A stretch of DNA of 42,350 bases from an uncultured Mycoplasmatota bacterium. Its GTDB lineage: Bacteria; Bacillota_I; Bacilli_A; RF39; UBA660. Positions 27,605-37,114 of the stretch are shown here, piece by piece (position 1 is the stretch's first letter; each line of letters begins with the position of its first letter). The translations under genes were made by a program, and so were the position numbers. Below the pieces are notes generated by a model that made no database searches, was not told the DNA's origin, and saw only the letters and a program-made list of their open reading frames with translations. The stretch is taken from NCBI GenBank assembly GCA_946497145.1, contig CAMMJA010000007.1, forward strand, positions 1 through 42,350. The letters run 5' to 3'.

Positions 27605-29476
27605 TTATCTTTTATTTGGATCAAAACCACCACGTTCACGAGAACGATCAACTACTTTATCTGTTTGCACCGATTGTCTTGCAGCACGATCACTTGCTTT
27701 TTGTTGAGACCTAGCATCCCATGCTCCTTGACCATTTACTTTGTCATAGACAGAAGTTCCCAGTTTTCTAGCACGATAAAATCTTTGTGGGGAATTATCT
27801 TCAACAAAACTTTTGTCTAAACCACGTGAAGACCATTCTTTATCTGCCTTCTTATAATTACTTTCTGCTTTTGCAGCAGCACTTTGCTTATCAGCAGCAT
27901 CATTATACAAATAAGTTCTGGCATGTTGCATTTCTGCGTCATTCATTACCATTTGTCCAGAGTCAGTATCAAAGTGACCAAATTGACTTGCCAAACCATT
28001 CATTTCAGCATCCGTCATAGCACCTTTATTAAAACGATCATACGTATCTTGGGCTTTTGCTGCTTGAGCTTGCGCATCAAACATATTCGATTTAGCGCGA
28101 TCAAGAGTATCCTGTGTTAATCCCAACTTACGTGCTGCATTGCGATTGGCTCTTAAAGCAGCACTTTGCTGTAAATGATTGAAAAGTCCACCTCTTGCTT
28201 TACTGTTTCCAGTCCGAACTTGAGCAGCAAAGTCGCGTCCTTGCGCCCAACCACCGTTAAAACTTTTTCCCTCTTTTGCTGCTTCAATAGAAGCATTCAT
28301 ATTTCCAAGAGCTGCTGCTCCAGCACCAGCAAGTCCTGCTCCACCAATTAAAGCAGCTGTACCACCAAGTAATCCAGACAAACCAAGACTTCCGCTTCCC
28401 TGTCCTTTAATTCCTAGCATATCCTTAAAGAATTTAGGGGCTTGTTTTGCGAAAAAGAAAGCACCAATAATGACGAAGACATAAGCCAATGATTTGATAA
28501 TAAAATTATCCTCTTCTATTGTTGGGAAATTTTTAGTAATTTCGCTAACAGCAAAAATAACAAAATAAATGATAATCAATCTTAAAAACAAATCTAAATA
28601 AGTCGAAGACAACGTTTTAACCCAAGCCGCGAAAGCACCATCTTTAGATGATTTGGGATCAATATAACTAACAATTGGAATTGGTGCAATCAATCTTAAA
28701 ACACTAATTTTAATTGCCCTAATTGCAATATCAACCGTAAAACCTAATATGATAAAAACTAAAATACCCCCAGCAATAGTAGAAATGACTGGCATATAAG
28801 AATATGAGTAAACCTTACTTGATCCTCCACACGGCTGGTTAATCATACTAATCAATTCTTGAACGGGAGTACCGCTTGAATTCCATTTTGCTTTCTGAAT
28901 TACTGTTTCACATTCTGGATTGGGATAAAAGAATGCTTTGTAAACTTGGGCTGCCACACTATTTCCAGAATCTTGTAAATTTTCTCCCTGTTCTACACTA
29001 TTAGCTGTATCTTGCGTATTTAAAACGATTTTACCAATAACATTCGTTTCCAACACTCTATCTTGTAAAGTATATAACGTTCCGAATAAAAAACCGTGAG
29101 AATTTAACTTTTCTTCATAAGATCCTTCTGCCGCACCTGGAATATCAAGTGGTAATAACAACAATAATAATACAATCATGATCAAAACACGACTTACAAT
29201 TTTCCCGAACCCTTTTTCTTTATCTGTCAACATATCTGGATTCACAATAGAATTCAAAAGAGAAAAAGCTAGTTTAAATAGCATGAAAATTCCTAAAATC
29301 AAGAAAATGCGATTAGACAAAGCAACAATAGTGTCGGTAGAAAATACTTCAAATCTAGCTACGGCAAAAAAAACTTCATAGATCCAGACAATCAACTGAT
29401 AGACAACTCTATCAAACAAACTGAAAAAAGTCCGGAATAAGTCCCAAAGAAACCCTGGCTCTGTATTATCTAACAT
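27605..29476 (-). CDS. VirB6/TrbL-like polytopic T4SS channel protein with long Ala-rich hydrophilic C-terminus
   Basis: Multiple TMs in the first about 350 aa, GLSGLLGGTAALIGGAGLAGAGAAALGN, then charged tail; position between PrgI and VirB2-like genes. Confidence 0.75.
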   Translation of the reverse strand: MLDNTEPGFLWDLFRTFFSLFDRVVYQLIVWIYEVFFAVARFEVFSTDTIVALSNRIFLILGIFMLFKLAFSLLNSIVNPDMLTDKEKGFGKIVSRVLIMIVLLLLLLPLDIPGAAEGSYEEKLNSHGFLFGTLYTLQDRVLETNVIGKIVLNTQDTANSVEQGENLQDSGNSVAAQVYKAFFYPNPECETVIQKAKWNSSGTPVQELISMINQPCGGSSKVYSYSYMPVISTIAGGILVFIILGFTVDIAIRAIKISVLRLIAPIPIVSYIDPKSSKDGAFAAWVKTLSSTYLDLFLRLIIIYFVIFAVSEITKNFPTIEEDNFIIKSLAYVFVIIGAFFFAKQAPKFFKDMLGIKGQGSGSLGLSGLLGGTAALIGGAGLAGAGAAALGNMNASIEAAKEGKSFNGGWAQGRDFAAQVRTGNSKARGGLFNHLQQSAALRANRNAARKLGLTQDTLDRAKSNMFDAQAQAAKAQDTYDRFNKGAMTDAEMNGLASQFGHFDTDSGQMVMNDAEMQHARTYLYNDAADKQSAAAKAESNYKKADKEWSSRGLDKSFVEDNSPQRFYRARKLGTSVYDKVNGQGAWDARSQQKASDRAARQSVQTDKVVDRSRERGGFDPNKR

Positions 29477-29493
29477 ACTGCTTCACTCCTTTC

Positions 29494-31197
29494 TTATTTC
29501 AACATACAAGCTGGATCAATATTAGAAAACTGATCATTAACAAGTTGTAAAACCAACATGATTATATTAGGTAAAAAGAAAATGGCAGCTGCCGCAATCA
29601 AACGCTTAACAAAATCTTTCTGGGCTTTTTTCAAAGCATCTTGATCAGATGATAAAACCGCTTTACCAAAATCTAATGACCCAAAAATAATAACTAAAAT
29701 AGGGGCGATAATTTTCACATAATTAAAAAGCACTTGTAAAAAGCCACCAAATGTACTTGGATCATCGAAGTCACCAAATAAAGTCTCACACTTTAATTTT
29801 TTTGTAGAAATCGTTAAAGTAAATTCATCAAACTGATCCGTAATATCATCAAACAAATCAGAATTATTTTGTATTAGCTCTTCCTTTTCAGCATCATTTA
29901 AAGATGTAGATGCTAAAATTGCCTCTTCCATTTGCATACTAATACTATCCGAAGACCCCGTTAGTTCTGAAATAATCTGGTTTTTTCGCTCAATAATTTT
30001 ATTTCCATCTGCAGTTTTACACTTAGCATTATCATTAAAATATTTGTTGTATTCGTCTAATGGAATACTAGAATTAACGTATGTAGTTAAATTCTGTATT
30101 TCTTGTTTAATTTGTTCAAAATCCGCCTTTGTCATATTTTTATTATTAATAAAAGCCGTTACTTTGTTACGCAATGTTTTAGTACCTACAATGTTTGAAT
30201 CCGTTTTGATTCCTTCAGCAATATCAAGTGCGTTGTTATATTTTTGCATAATTTCGTTACATTGCTGTTCATAAGATACTTGATACATTGCATAATCATC
30301 ATCTCCACCTGATGATAACCACCAACTTGTTCCTTCAAAATTAACTTTATCTTCTTTTCCTTGCCACTCATTTCCAGTACCTAAATAAAACCCGTGATCT
30401 GGATGATAAAAAAGCCATTCTGGACACTCCTTCGTTTTTAAAATATTAAAAAGTTGTTCATAATGATATACCGATTCTCTTCCTACCTCCTTTTTAGTTG
30501 GATCAAAAGAAATACCTAAAAACGAATTTGCTTCTCCTGATTTAAAATTATTAGAAGTAATATTTAACAAATTGCTTTTATCAAAACTAAGTGTTATTTC
30601 GTGAAATTTATAACTAGATCCTTGCATTTCTCCTGGAAAACGTTCAGCATTATCTTTTCGCATACTTTCACGTAATAGGTATGGCGGATCAGTTCCATTT
30701 TCTCTATCGCCACCATAAACACAAGAAAGAGAAGAAATTTGGCTATCATCTAATGTTTTGGTATCACCTACCTTATTATAAGTGTATGATCCTCTAGAAT
30801 AACCCGTATCTGTATAGCCAATCCACACAGCTTCTACATCATACTTTGCTGGACAAACTGTATCAAGATTACCAATTTCTAATTTATCTTCTAATATTTC
30901 TCTTGCTTTCTCACTAGTAACATCGTTAGCATTCTCAGGATATCCATCACGTGTACCGCTAAAAGATGCAGTCAAAAACTTACCATCTTTCCACATAACC
31001 TTAAATTTGGGCTCCCAACTTAAAAATTCTTCTTTGGTAGCTATTCCAGCAGTCCACCAATTGGTTGCTACTACTTTTGGATTTGTTCCCATGCTATATT
31101 CACATATTGTATAAGTTGACGCCTCTACTTTCATATTACCAAGAAAGAAAAGACAAAAAACAAAAAACAATCCCGTACATATCTTTTTTAGTTTCAT
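29494..31197 (-). CDS. secreted ectodomain fused to a C-terminal VirB2/TrbC-like pilin domain
   Basis: Signal peptide MKLKKICTGLFFVFCLFFLGNMKVEA; C-terminus ILVIIFGSLDFGKAVLSSDQDALKKAQKDFVKRLIAAAAIFFLPNIIMLVLQLV matches the 111-aa neighbour. Confidence 0.75.
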   Translation of the reverse strand: MKLKKICTGLFFVFCLFFLGNMKVEASTYTICEYSMGTNPKVVATNWWTAGIATKEEFLSWEPKFKVMWKDGKFLTASFSGTRDGYPENANDVTSEKAREILEDKLEIGNLDTVCPAKYDVEAVWIGYTDTGYSRGSYTYNKVGDTKTLDDSQISSLSCVYGGDRENGTDPPYLLRESMRKDNAERFPGEMQGSSYKFHEITLSFDKSNLLNITSNNFKSGEANSFLGISFDPTKKEVGRESVYHYEQLFNILKTKECPEWLFYHPDHGFYLGTGNEWQGKEDKVNFEGTSWWLSSGGDDDYAMYQVSYEQQCNEIMQKYNNALDIAEGIKTDSNIVGTKTLRNKVTAFINNKNMTKADFEQIKQEIQNLTTYVNSSIPLDEYNKYFNDNAKCKTADGNKIIERKNQIISELTGSSDSISMQMEEAILASTSLNDAEKEELIQNNSDLFDDITDQFDEFTLTISTKKLKCETLFGDFDDPSTFGGFLQVLFNYVKIIAPILVIIFGSLDFGKAVLSSDQDALKKAQKDFVKRLIAAAAIFFLPNIIMLVLQLVNDQFSNIDPACMLK

Positions 31198-31254
31198 ATT
31201 GTCACTCCTAACAACTACCCATTCTATGTCATAAGTATATCAAAAAACAAAAAA

Positions 31255-31277
31255 AATAGCAAAACAAATTTGCTATT
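31255..31277 (-). terminator. terminator/attenuator immediately downstream of the VirB2-like pilin gene
   Basis: AATAGCAAA-acaaa-TTTGCTATT then TTTTTTTTGTTTTTT on the minus strand. Confidence 0.75.
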
Positions 31278-31289
31278 ATATTACAATAA

Positions 31290-31625
31290 TTATTGCCCAG
31301 CTTGTTCCCAACATTTTTGCCAACCAGTCGTTCCTTCTATACCAGTATCTGAACTTGTAAATAAGTTCATCAACAAAGTAACAATTGTAACTACAAAGAA
31401 TACGGCGACTGCTGCAATACATCTTTTTAGCAATCTTCCTTGAGCTGATTTGATTTCTTTATCATCGCTTGATAATACAGCTTTTCCTAAATCAATTGAA
31501 CCCATTACAATCAAAATAATAGGAATACCTATTTGAATAATAGGGAAAAGTCCCTTTCGAATAAGTTTGACAACTGGTAATAACCCACCACAAGCGTCTG
31601 CTGCAATTTGAAAAAACTCTGACAT
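31290..31625 (-). CDS. VirB2/TrbC-like T4SS pilin subunit
   Basis: Two hydrophobic helices with IPIILIVMGSIDLGKAVLSSDDKEIKSAQGRLLKRCIAAVAVFFVVTIVTLLMNLF. Confidence 0.7.
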   Translation of the reverse strand: MSEFFQIAADACGGLLPVVKLIRKGLFPIIQIGIPIILIVMGSIDLGKAVLSSDDKEIKSAQGRLLKRCIAAVAVFFVVTIVTLLMNLFTSSDTGIEGTTGWQKCWEQAGQ

Positions 31626-31654
31626 AATTACCTATACCTCACTTTCATAACTAC

Positions 31655-31684
31655 ATCATACTCTATTTTTTGTAATAATGTCAA
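31655..31684 (-). promoter_or_regulatory. strong promoter upstream of the VirB2-like pilin gene (TTGACA-N18-TATGAT)
   Basis: tgtcaa 31679-31684 and atcata 31655-31660. Confidence 0.7.
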
Positions 31685-31715
31685 TTATTTTCCACTTTAT
31701 TTGCTATTTTTGACA

Positions 31716-32708
31716 CTAAAATTTAAACAAACCCAAAATTTTTCCTTTTTCTTCTTTTTCTGTTTTGGCTTGAACAATTCCCATTTTTGTAAGTAATCCA
31801 TGGAAAATATTATTTCTTTCCCGATCGTTTACTGGAGGAATATTATAAAATACTTTTGCTCTTGCTTCATATTCAAAATCCATAATATCACTATGATTTA
31901 ACAAGCTTTTATTCAAAACAATCTTTTTCCCTTTTAATTTTTCAAAGATAGTACGGTCCCTTCGCATCAATTTATTTAATTTTATCGATGATGGTTCAAT
32001 CAAATAAAGAACATCATGACAAGCCGCATCATCATCAGAATCATTCAAATCGACTAAAATAACATCTGCATCTTTGTGTTTTAATAATTCCATCGCAAAT
32101 TGATCTTTGGTAATAGAAATCATCTTCTTTTCATTAAAATATCCAAAATCTCTCTTACCAATTTCAATTGCTACAACAGTCATAGAAAAAGTTTGCTCTA
32201 ATTCTTTTTTTAGCATGTAAATAAGAGTAGTACTTCCTGCGTGGTCCGTAATGTTTTTTACCCCAATAACATGACTTCCACCTACTACCTTTTCTACTAC
32301 GGTATCAGATAATTCATTCAGTTGTTGAATATGAGCCACATCTTTATAACTATTCGGATGATCCAATAAATACTTTAAACCATCTAAGTTCGTCGTAAAA
32401 TTGTAATATCCCATCGAAATTAATTTGGATAGAAAACTAGAAGACGAAACTTCCGGTAAATTTGGCAAGAAAAGAATGATTTTTTCCACATCCAAATTCA
32501 TCGAAATCTTCTGTAAATTGGCAACGTTTTGATAATCTTTAATTGCAGTTACATCAAGAATCATTCTACCAAAAAAGAAGTTGCGAAACATATTGACAAT
32601 CTCATCTGCATCAAATTCGCCACTTACACTTTTAATCACATCAATGTCTAATCCCGCTAATACTTCTCTTTGTTGATTCGATACAATAACGTTCACAGAA
32701 CCACCCAC
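31716..32708 (-). CDS. TadZ/CpaE-like (MinD superfamily) protein with degenerate P-loop
   Basis: Receiver-like N-domain plus IGVKNITDHAGSTTLIYMLKKELE and DVILVDLND; position in the Tad cluster. Confidence 0.65.
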   Translation of the reverse strand: MGGSVNVIVSNQQREVLAGLDIDVIKSVSGEFDADEIVNMFRNFFFGRMILDVTAIKDYQNVANLQKISMNLDVEKIILFLPNLPEVSSSSFLSKLISMGYYNFTTNLDGLKYLLDHPNSYKDVAHIQQLNELSDTVVEKVVGGSHVIGVKNITDHAGSTTLIYMLKKELEQTFSMTVVAIEIGKRDFGYFNEKKMISITKDQFAMELLKHKDADVILVDLNDSDDDAACHDVLYLIEPSSIKLNKLMRRDRTIFEKLKGKKIVLNKSLLNHSDIMDFEYEARAKVFYNIPPVNDRERNNIFHGLLTKMGIVQAKTEKEEKGKILGLFKF

Positions 32709-32714
32709 TCTCTT

Positions 32715-33182
32715 CTACGTTTGACTTTCGCTATCTGTACCAGAACTATAAATCATCTTTGTTTCCCCTTTTACTTGAAGTGCACTAAATCGAGGTAAAA
32801 TTTTATTCAGTACCGGTATATCAATGTTAACAAACGTAATAACACTATAATACGTTCCACGATAAAGTTCATCCGTAGAATTATTTCCTTCTCCTACGGC
32901 TGTTACTTTATAGCAATATCCGTACTCACAAGTATAACCATCCTCTACATTATTTGTATATTCACGAGGAATATCTACATATTTTATTTTATTTAAGTAT
33001 GCTATAATCTCTTCTTTGGCATCCTCCGTATATCCTTCATGTTGCTCAATCAAACTGATAATTTGATTTTTCACTCGAAATGCCCTCGTATAATTAACCG
33101 AAAACGCCAAATATCCATTGATGAGCAACAAAAAGACAATGATGATATAAATTGTCATTGTTCCGCCAATTGCTTCTTTCAT
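32715..33182 (-). CDS. TadE-like pseudopilin
   Basis: Short N-term MKEAIGGTM then hydrophobic helix TIYIIIVFLLLINGYLAFSVNYTRAFRVKNQII. Confidence 0.6.
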   Translation of the reverse strand: MKEAIGGTMTIYIIIVFLLLINGYLAFSVNYTRAFRVKNQIISLIEQHEGYTEDAKEEIIAYLNKIKYVDIPREYTNNVEDGYTCEYGYCYKVTAVGEGNNSTDELYRGTYYSVITFVNIDIPVLNKILPRFSALQVKGETKMIYSSGTDSESQT

Positions 33183-33252
33183 TTATATCACCTCTTTTTA
33201 TCCATAAATTTTAAAATCAGATCTTAATATTATAAAACATTAATCATTGAAA

Positions 33253-33435
33253 TTATTCTCTATAACGTTTACATGATCCATCGTCATTATACTCTACACA
33301 AGTGGCAGTTTCATTCCACTGATTTGTAATACTATCCTTGATCTGCGGAAATAAAAACCAGAAAAAGGCAATAACTGCTCCAATCGCAATAATCGTAATA
33401 ACCGTTAAATTTAATTCTCCAGTAGCTGCTTTCAT
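33253..33435 (-). CDS. Flp-like small pilin
   Basis: 60-aa protein MKAATGELNLTVITIIAIGAVIAFFWFLFPQIKDSI, located between tadE-like and tadC. Confidence 0.6.
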   Translation of the reverse strand: MKAATGELNLTVITIIAIGAVIAFFWFLFPQIKDSITNQWNETATCVEYNDDGSCKRYRE

Positions 33436-33466
33436 AACATCTACTCCTTTCTATTTATCTATTTTT

Positions 33467-33495
33467 AGTATAACAAAAAAGAATTTGTTTTACAA
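33467..33495 (-). promoter_or_regulatory. possible promoter before Flp-like gene (TTGTAA-N17-TATACT)
   Basis: Minus strand TTGTAAAACAAATTCTTTTTTGTTATACT. Confidence 0.4.
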
Positions 33496-33505
33496 CGTTT
33501 TTTAA

Positions 33506-34288
33506 TTAAATCTGAAACATCATTAACATAGCAATTAAAATTAGTAACATGACACCAACACCTGTCACTACCAACATGATCATCGTTTGACTCTCCATAA
33601 AGTTCAAACGTTCCTTGTATTTGGTTTCTCTTGCTTTGTTTTGTAGGTTAGAAACCGTTCTAGAAAACATCAACAATCTTTCTTGTTTCTTCTCTTGTGA
33701 ACCAATTCCCAAACGATATAACAAACGCATCATACGCATAGAATCACGAACAGGATATAGATTAGCAAATTCCATATAAGGATCAATACTTGAATCTCCA
33801 GCGTCAATTTTTTCTACCAGTTGACGTAAACCTGGTTTAAAAATATCTGGTGCATCATCAATCGACTTACCAATCGCAACAGGAACCGTATAGTGCTGAA
33901 CCAAAATTTCCAGTCCCTTTAAATAGTATGGCAACATAATGTCAATTTCATGTAAATGTTGTTTATAGTACTTTTTTAAACTCATATATTGAATTTTAAA
34001 TGTAAGATAACCAATAACAACTGCTAACGTCACATTTAATAAGGAAAGATTATTTAAAAATACCAACAAAAACAATACGGCTACCATAAATGCCTGAAAC
34101 AATCGTCTTTTAAATAATTTTTCCACATCGACACTTTCCCCATATTTGGCATAAACCAAGAAATCGTAATCGTCTTCTTTCAACAATTTGAAATAGGGAT
34201 CGTTATCTTGAATAAACTTATCTTTATCGATTGTTTTATTATAAATTAGAACAAAGGCAATGATAACTCCTACAATAAACACTTCCAT
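33506..34288 (-). CDS. TadC-like T2SSF-family inner-membrane platform protein
   Basis: T2SSF-like topology, FKPGLRQLVEKIDAGDSSIDPYMEFANLYP; adjacent to tadB. Confidence 0.78.
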   Translation of the reverse strand: MEVFIVGVIIAFVLIYNKTIDKDKFIQDNDPYFKLLKEDDYDFLVYAKYGESVDVEKLFKRRLFQAFMVAVLFLLVFLNNLSLLNVTLAVVIGYLTFKIQYMSLKKYYKQHLHEIDIMLPYYLKGLEILVQHYTVPVAIGKSIDDAPDIFKPGLRQLVEKIDAGDSSIDPYMEFANLYPVRDSMRMMRLLYRLGIGSQEKKQERLLMFSRTVSNLQNKARETKYKERLNFMESQTMIMLVVTGVGVMLLILIAMLMMFQI

Positions 34289-35181
34289 TATTCAACACCC
34301 ACATTCTCATTATAATATCTCTCTCCTTTTAAAAGGAAGTAACTGTTAATAATCAATACAGCATGCAGTAACACTTGTATGTACCATCGATCTAACAACG
34401 AAATATACGTCTCTCGTCCCAGTAAGTACTGCATCAACATAACCATCAAGAAAAGCATAACACCATAACGTAAAAATGATTTATGAAAAGTTGCTCTTTC
34501 AATACGGTCACGGTAAACACTTTCTACCAACATGTCGATATCAAGTTGCATATTATCCAAACTCTCGCCTGTATCTCTTGCTCCTTCTTTGGTAATTTGT
34601 AAAAACAACTGGTGCATATTTTTAACAATATAATATGGATACTTTTGATTCATAAAAGCAATCGATTCATCGATACTACCATTTTGATAAGCAAGTTCGA
34701 TCATATGATTGACATCAGTTAATACAGGATCTTCTAATACACCAGAATTTACCACGCCTTCTAACGATTTTACAAAAGATTGAGTTGTTGCAAACTCCAT
34801 GATCGTATTGGTTGTATACACTTGAATTTGTTCAAAAATAAATTCACTGTACACACGTTTACATCTTAAAAAGGCCAAGTATGGAATAAAGGATACCGCA
34901 ACAACCATATAAATAATTGATACTAACAAATTATAAAAGTAAATATACGAAACAATTCCAGCAAATCCAGCAAAAATAATTACTTGTACCGTATACTGTC
35001 TTGCTGTATATTCTTGTCCTAACTCCTTCGTTTTTTCTCTTACGACTTTAAAAGAATAAGGAGCAAATTTATCGTAGGCCACTTGTACTTGCTCTACAAT
35101 GTATTTATAAACATTTTTCCCTTTGTAGTTTCGATATAGCATGATAAAAATGGCAATGAGAAGTAAAATAAATAACTCCAT
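34288..35181 (-). CDS. TadB-like T2SSF-family inner-membrane platform protein
   Basis: FATTQSFVKSLEGVVNSGVLEDPVLTDVNHMIELAYQNGSIDESI; two-TM C-terminus. Confidence 0.75.
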   Translation of the reverse strand: MELFILLLIAIFIMLYRNYKGKNVYKYIVEQVQVAYDKFAPYSFKVVREKTKELGQEYTARQYTVQVIIFAGFAGIVSYIYFYNLLVSIIYMVVAVSFIPYLAFLRCKRVYSEFIFEQIQVYTTNTIMEFATTQSFVKSLEGVVNSGVLEDPVLTDVNHMIELAYQNGSIDESIAFMNQKYPYYIVKNMHQLFLQITKEGARDTGESLDNMQLDIDMLVESVYRDRIERATFHKSFLRYGVMLFLMVMLMQYLLGRETYISLLDRWYIQVLLHAVLIINSYFLLKGERYYNENVGVE

Positions 35182-35194
35182 ACTTTCATCTCCT

Positions 35195-36292
35195 TTATAT
35201 TAACTCTTCTAAGTCATTTGATTCGTTTGTTTCCTTACTTTCCATTGGAGTAAAATGAATATTTTGATTAGCCAAATACTCTGTTAAATAAGGACTTGGG
35301 GACTGTAGAACCGGTTTCCCATCAAACGATTTTTGATAAAGTGTACGCGATTGAATTTTATTTTCTTTATCTACATAAAACTCCACTACTTCATCGATTT
35401 CACGATGGAATTTTTTATATTTTTGACTATAATAGGCCTTGATGTGCACACCTAATTGAATATAGCGATAGATGGTATTCAAAAATTGATTGACATCGAT
35501 ATCAGTTTCCATCAAACTGTACATACGATAAGGAATTGCACTGGCTTTATCTGCGTGAATCGTCGATAAAATATTGTGTCCAGATGAGATTGAGTTACGA
35601 ACTGCACTAACTGCTTCTGCACTACGAACTTCTGATAGTAAAATCCATTTTGGGTTTTGTCTCATACAAGTAACCAATACATCGGTATAAGAAGCAATAT
35701 TGTTAGTTTTCATCGCTACAATATCACGCTCTGGAAAAATACGATCCAAGTGCAATTCCAACGTATCTTCAATGGTAATAATCTTTTCGTTCGTCTTCGT
35801 ATGACTGGCCAAGTATTTTACAAACTCGGTTTTACCAGAACCAGTTTCACCACTCACAATAATATTACAATGTCCCTCTACACACTTAATCAAAAAATCA
35901 TGAATGTTAAGCGGAACATAATCTTCTTCTAGTAACTTCTCTTTTTGTAAACGAATTTTGGCTGGTGTTTTACGAATAACCAGGGCAATACCATTGGTCG
36001 CAATCGATTCGTGAACAAAGTTAAGACGCAATTCTGAACTTTCTGCGTCCAAAAATGGTTTAGCATTGTTAAATGTTGTTCCCATAACGTTAGAACACTG
36101 GAAAGCCAATTTTTCCACAAATGCGTTGGTAAGACCTGGAATCGTCACCCGAATAGAACCCTGAGTCAAAGAGCGAACCCACGTTTGACCATTGTTGGTA
36201 TAAGAAATATCAGTAATGTCATCATCAGCAAGAAGTTCCTGAAATGGACCAAAATCCAACTGATCAAAAATGTTTTCCCTCATTTTTCTCAT
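35195..36292 (-). CDS. tadA: TadA/CpaF secretion ATPase (T2SSE family)
   Basis: IIVSGETGSGKTEFVKYLAS, IITIEDTLELHL, LLSEVRSAEAVSAVRNSISSGHNILSTIHADKA. Confidence 0.93.
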   Translation of the reverse strand: MRKMRENIFDQLDFGPFQELLADDDITDISYTNNGQTWVRSLTQGSIRVTIPGLTNAFVEKLAFQCSNVMGTTFNNAKPFLDAESSELRLNFVHESIATNGIALVIRKTPAKIRLQKEKLLEEDYVPLNIHDFLIKCVEGHCNIIVSGETGSGKTEFVKYLASHTKTNEKIITIEDTLELHLDRIFPERDIVAMKTNNIASYTDVLVTCMRQNPKWILLSEVRSAEAVSAVRNSISSGHNILSTIHADKASAIPYRMYSLMETDIDVNQFLNTIYRYIQLGVHIKAYYSQKYKKFHREIDEVVEFYVDKENKIQSRTLYQKSFDGKPVLQSPSPYLTEYLANQNIHFTPMESKETNESNDLEELI

Positions 36293-36298
36293 CCCTTT

Positions 36299-37114
36299 CT
36301 ATTCTGTTGCTGTTGTATCATCTGTCCATACCGTAACACGGTTAATAAAATCTTTCAAATCATTGCTACTAAGTTTTACTTCACCTGGTTCCTCTTTCAA
36401 ACTTTCAGCAGTCGGAACTGGAATCAATGAAGTTTCATACGCTCTTAAGAAACTTGCTTTACGAAGAAGAATATGATATTCCTCAGGTACCGCAAAAATC
36501 ATAAGGGCTGGTGTCTTCTTTTCTTCCAAATTAGCAAATACTGGATCACCATTACTATCTAATACGGCTAATATTTTAACGTTTTCCAATAGTTTTCCAA
36601 CCATAATTTTATCTGGTTGATTGGCATTTTCGTCGTCTAATTTGTTAATTGCCTTTAGATAAATATCGATATAATTTCCTGGATACATCATATTACCATA
36701 AGAAGATTCAGTATCGACAGTAAAGTTATACAAAACATATCCTTCAGGATACTCCAAAATACTATTGGCTTTCAATTGCTCTTTTTCTACGACACTTCTA
36801 CCATAGAACAAACTTCCTGCAGGAATGACACTATCAGAATTGGCATACTTATCTACGACATTGGATGCCTCCATGATGACGTCCCCATTCAAAAGTGCAG
36901 GAACTACTTCCATTGTGCCAATCATATCGGAAGTAATTTGTTGTCCTGCTGTGATGGTTTCTTTCGCATATGGAACTGTTTTCGTTTGTAACGTCGATTT
37001 AATTCGCATGTTATATCCCACATACAAAACAATAACAGCAAGCAATACACCAACAACCGTAACGGTATTTTTGTTAGTAAGAAATTTTTTAACCCCTGTT
37101 ATAAAATTGCTCAT
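36299..37114 (-). CDS. CpaB/RcpC-like SAF-domain pilus assembly protein
   Basis: N-term TM, VPYAKETITAGQQITSDMIGTMEVVP SAF-type domain. Confidence 0.75.
   Translation of the reverse strand: MSNFITGVKKFLTNKNTVTVVGVLLAVIVLYVGYNMRIKSTLQTKTVPYAKETITAGQQITSDMIGTMEVVPALLNGDVIMEASNVVDKYANSDSVIPAGSLFYGRSVVEKEQLKANSILEYPEGYVLYNFTVDTESSYGNMMYPGNYIDIYLKAINKLDDENANQPDKIMVGKLLENVKILAVLDSNGDPVFANLEEKKTPALMIFAVPEEYHILLRKASFLRAYETSLIPVPTAESLKEEPGEVKLSSNDLKDFINRVTVWTDDTTATE

Noticed and set aside
33183-33252. Possible attenuator downstream of the Flp-like gene
   Set aside because: Region is AT-rich but no convincing stem with T-run was found
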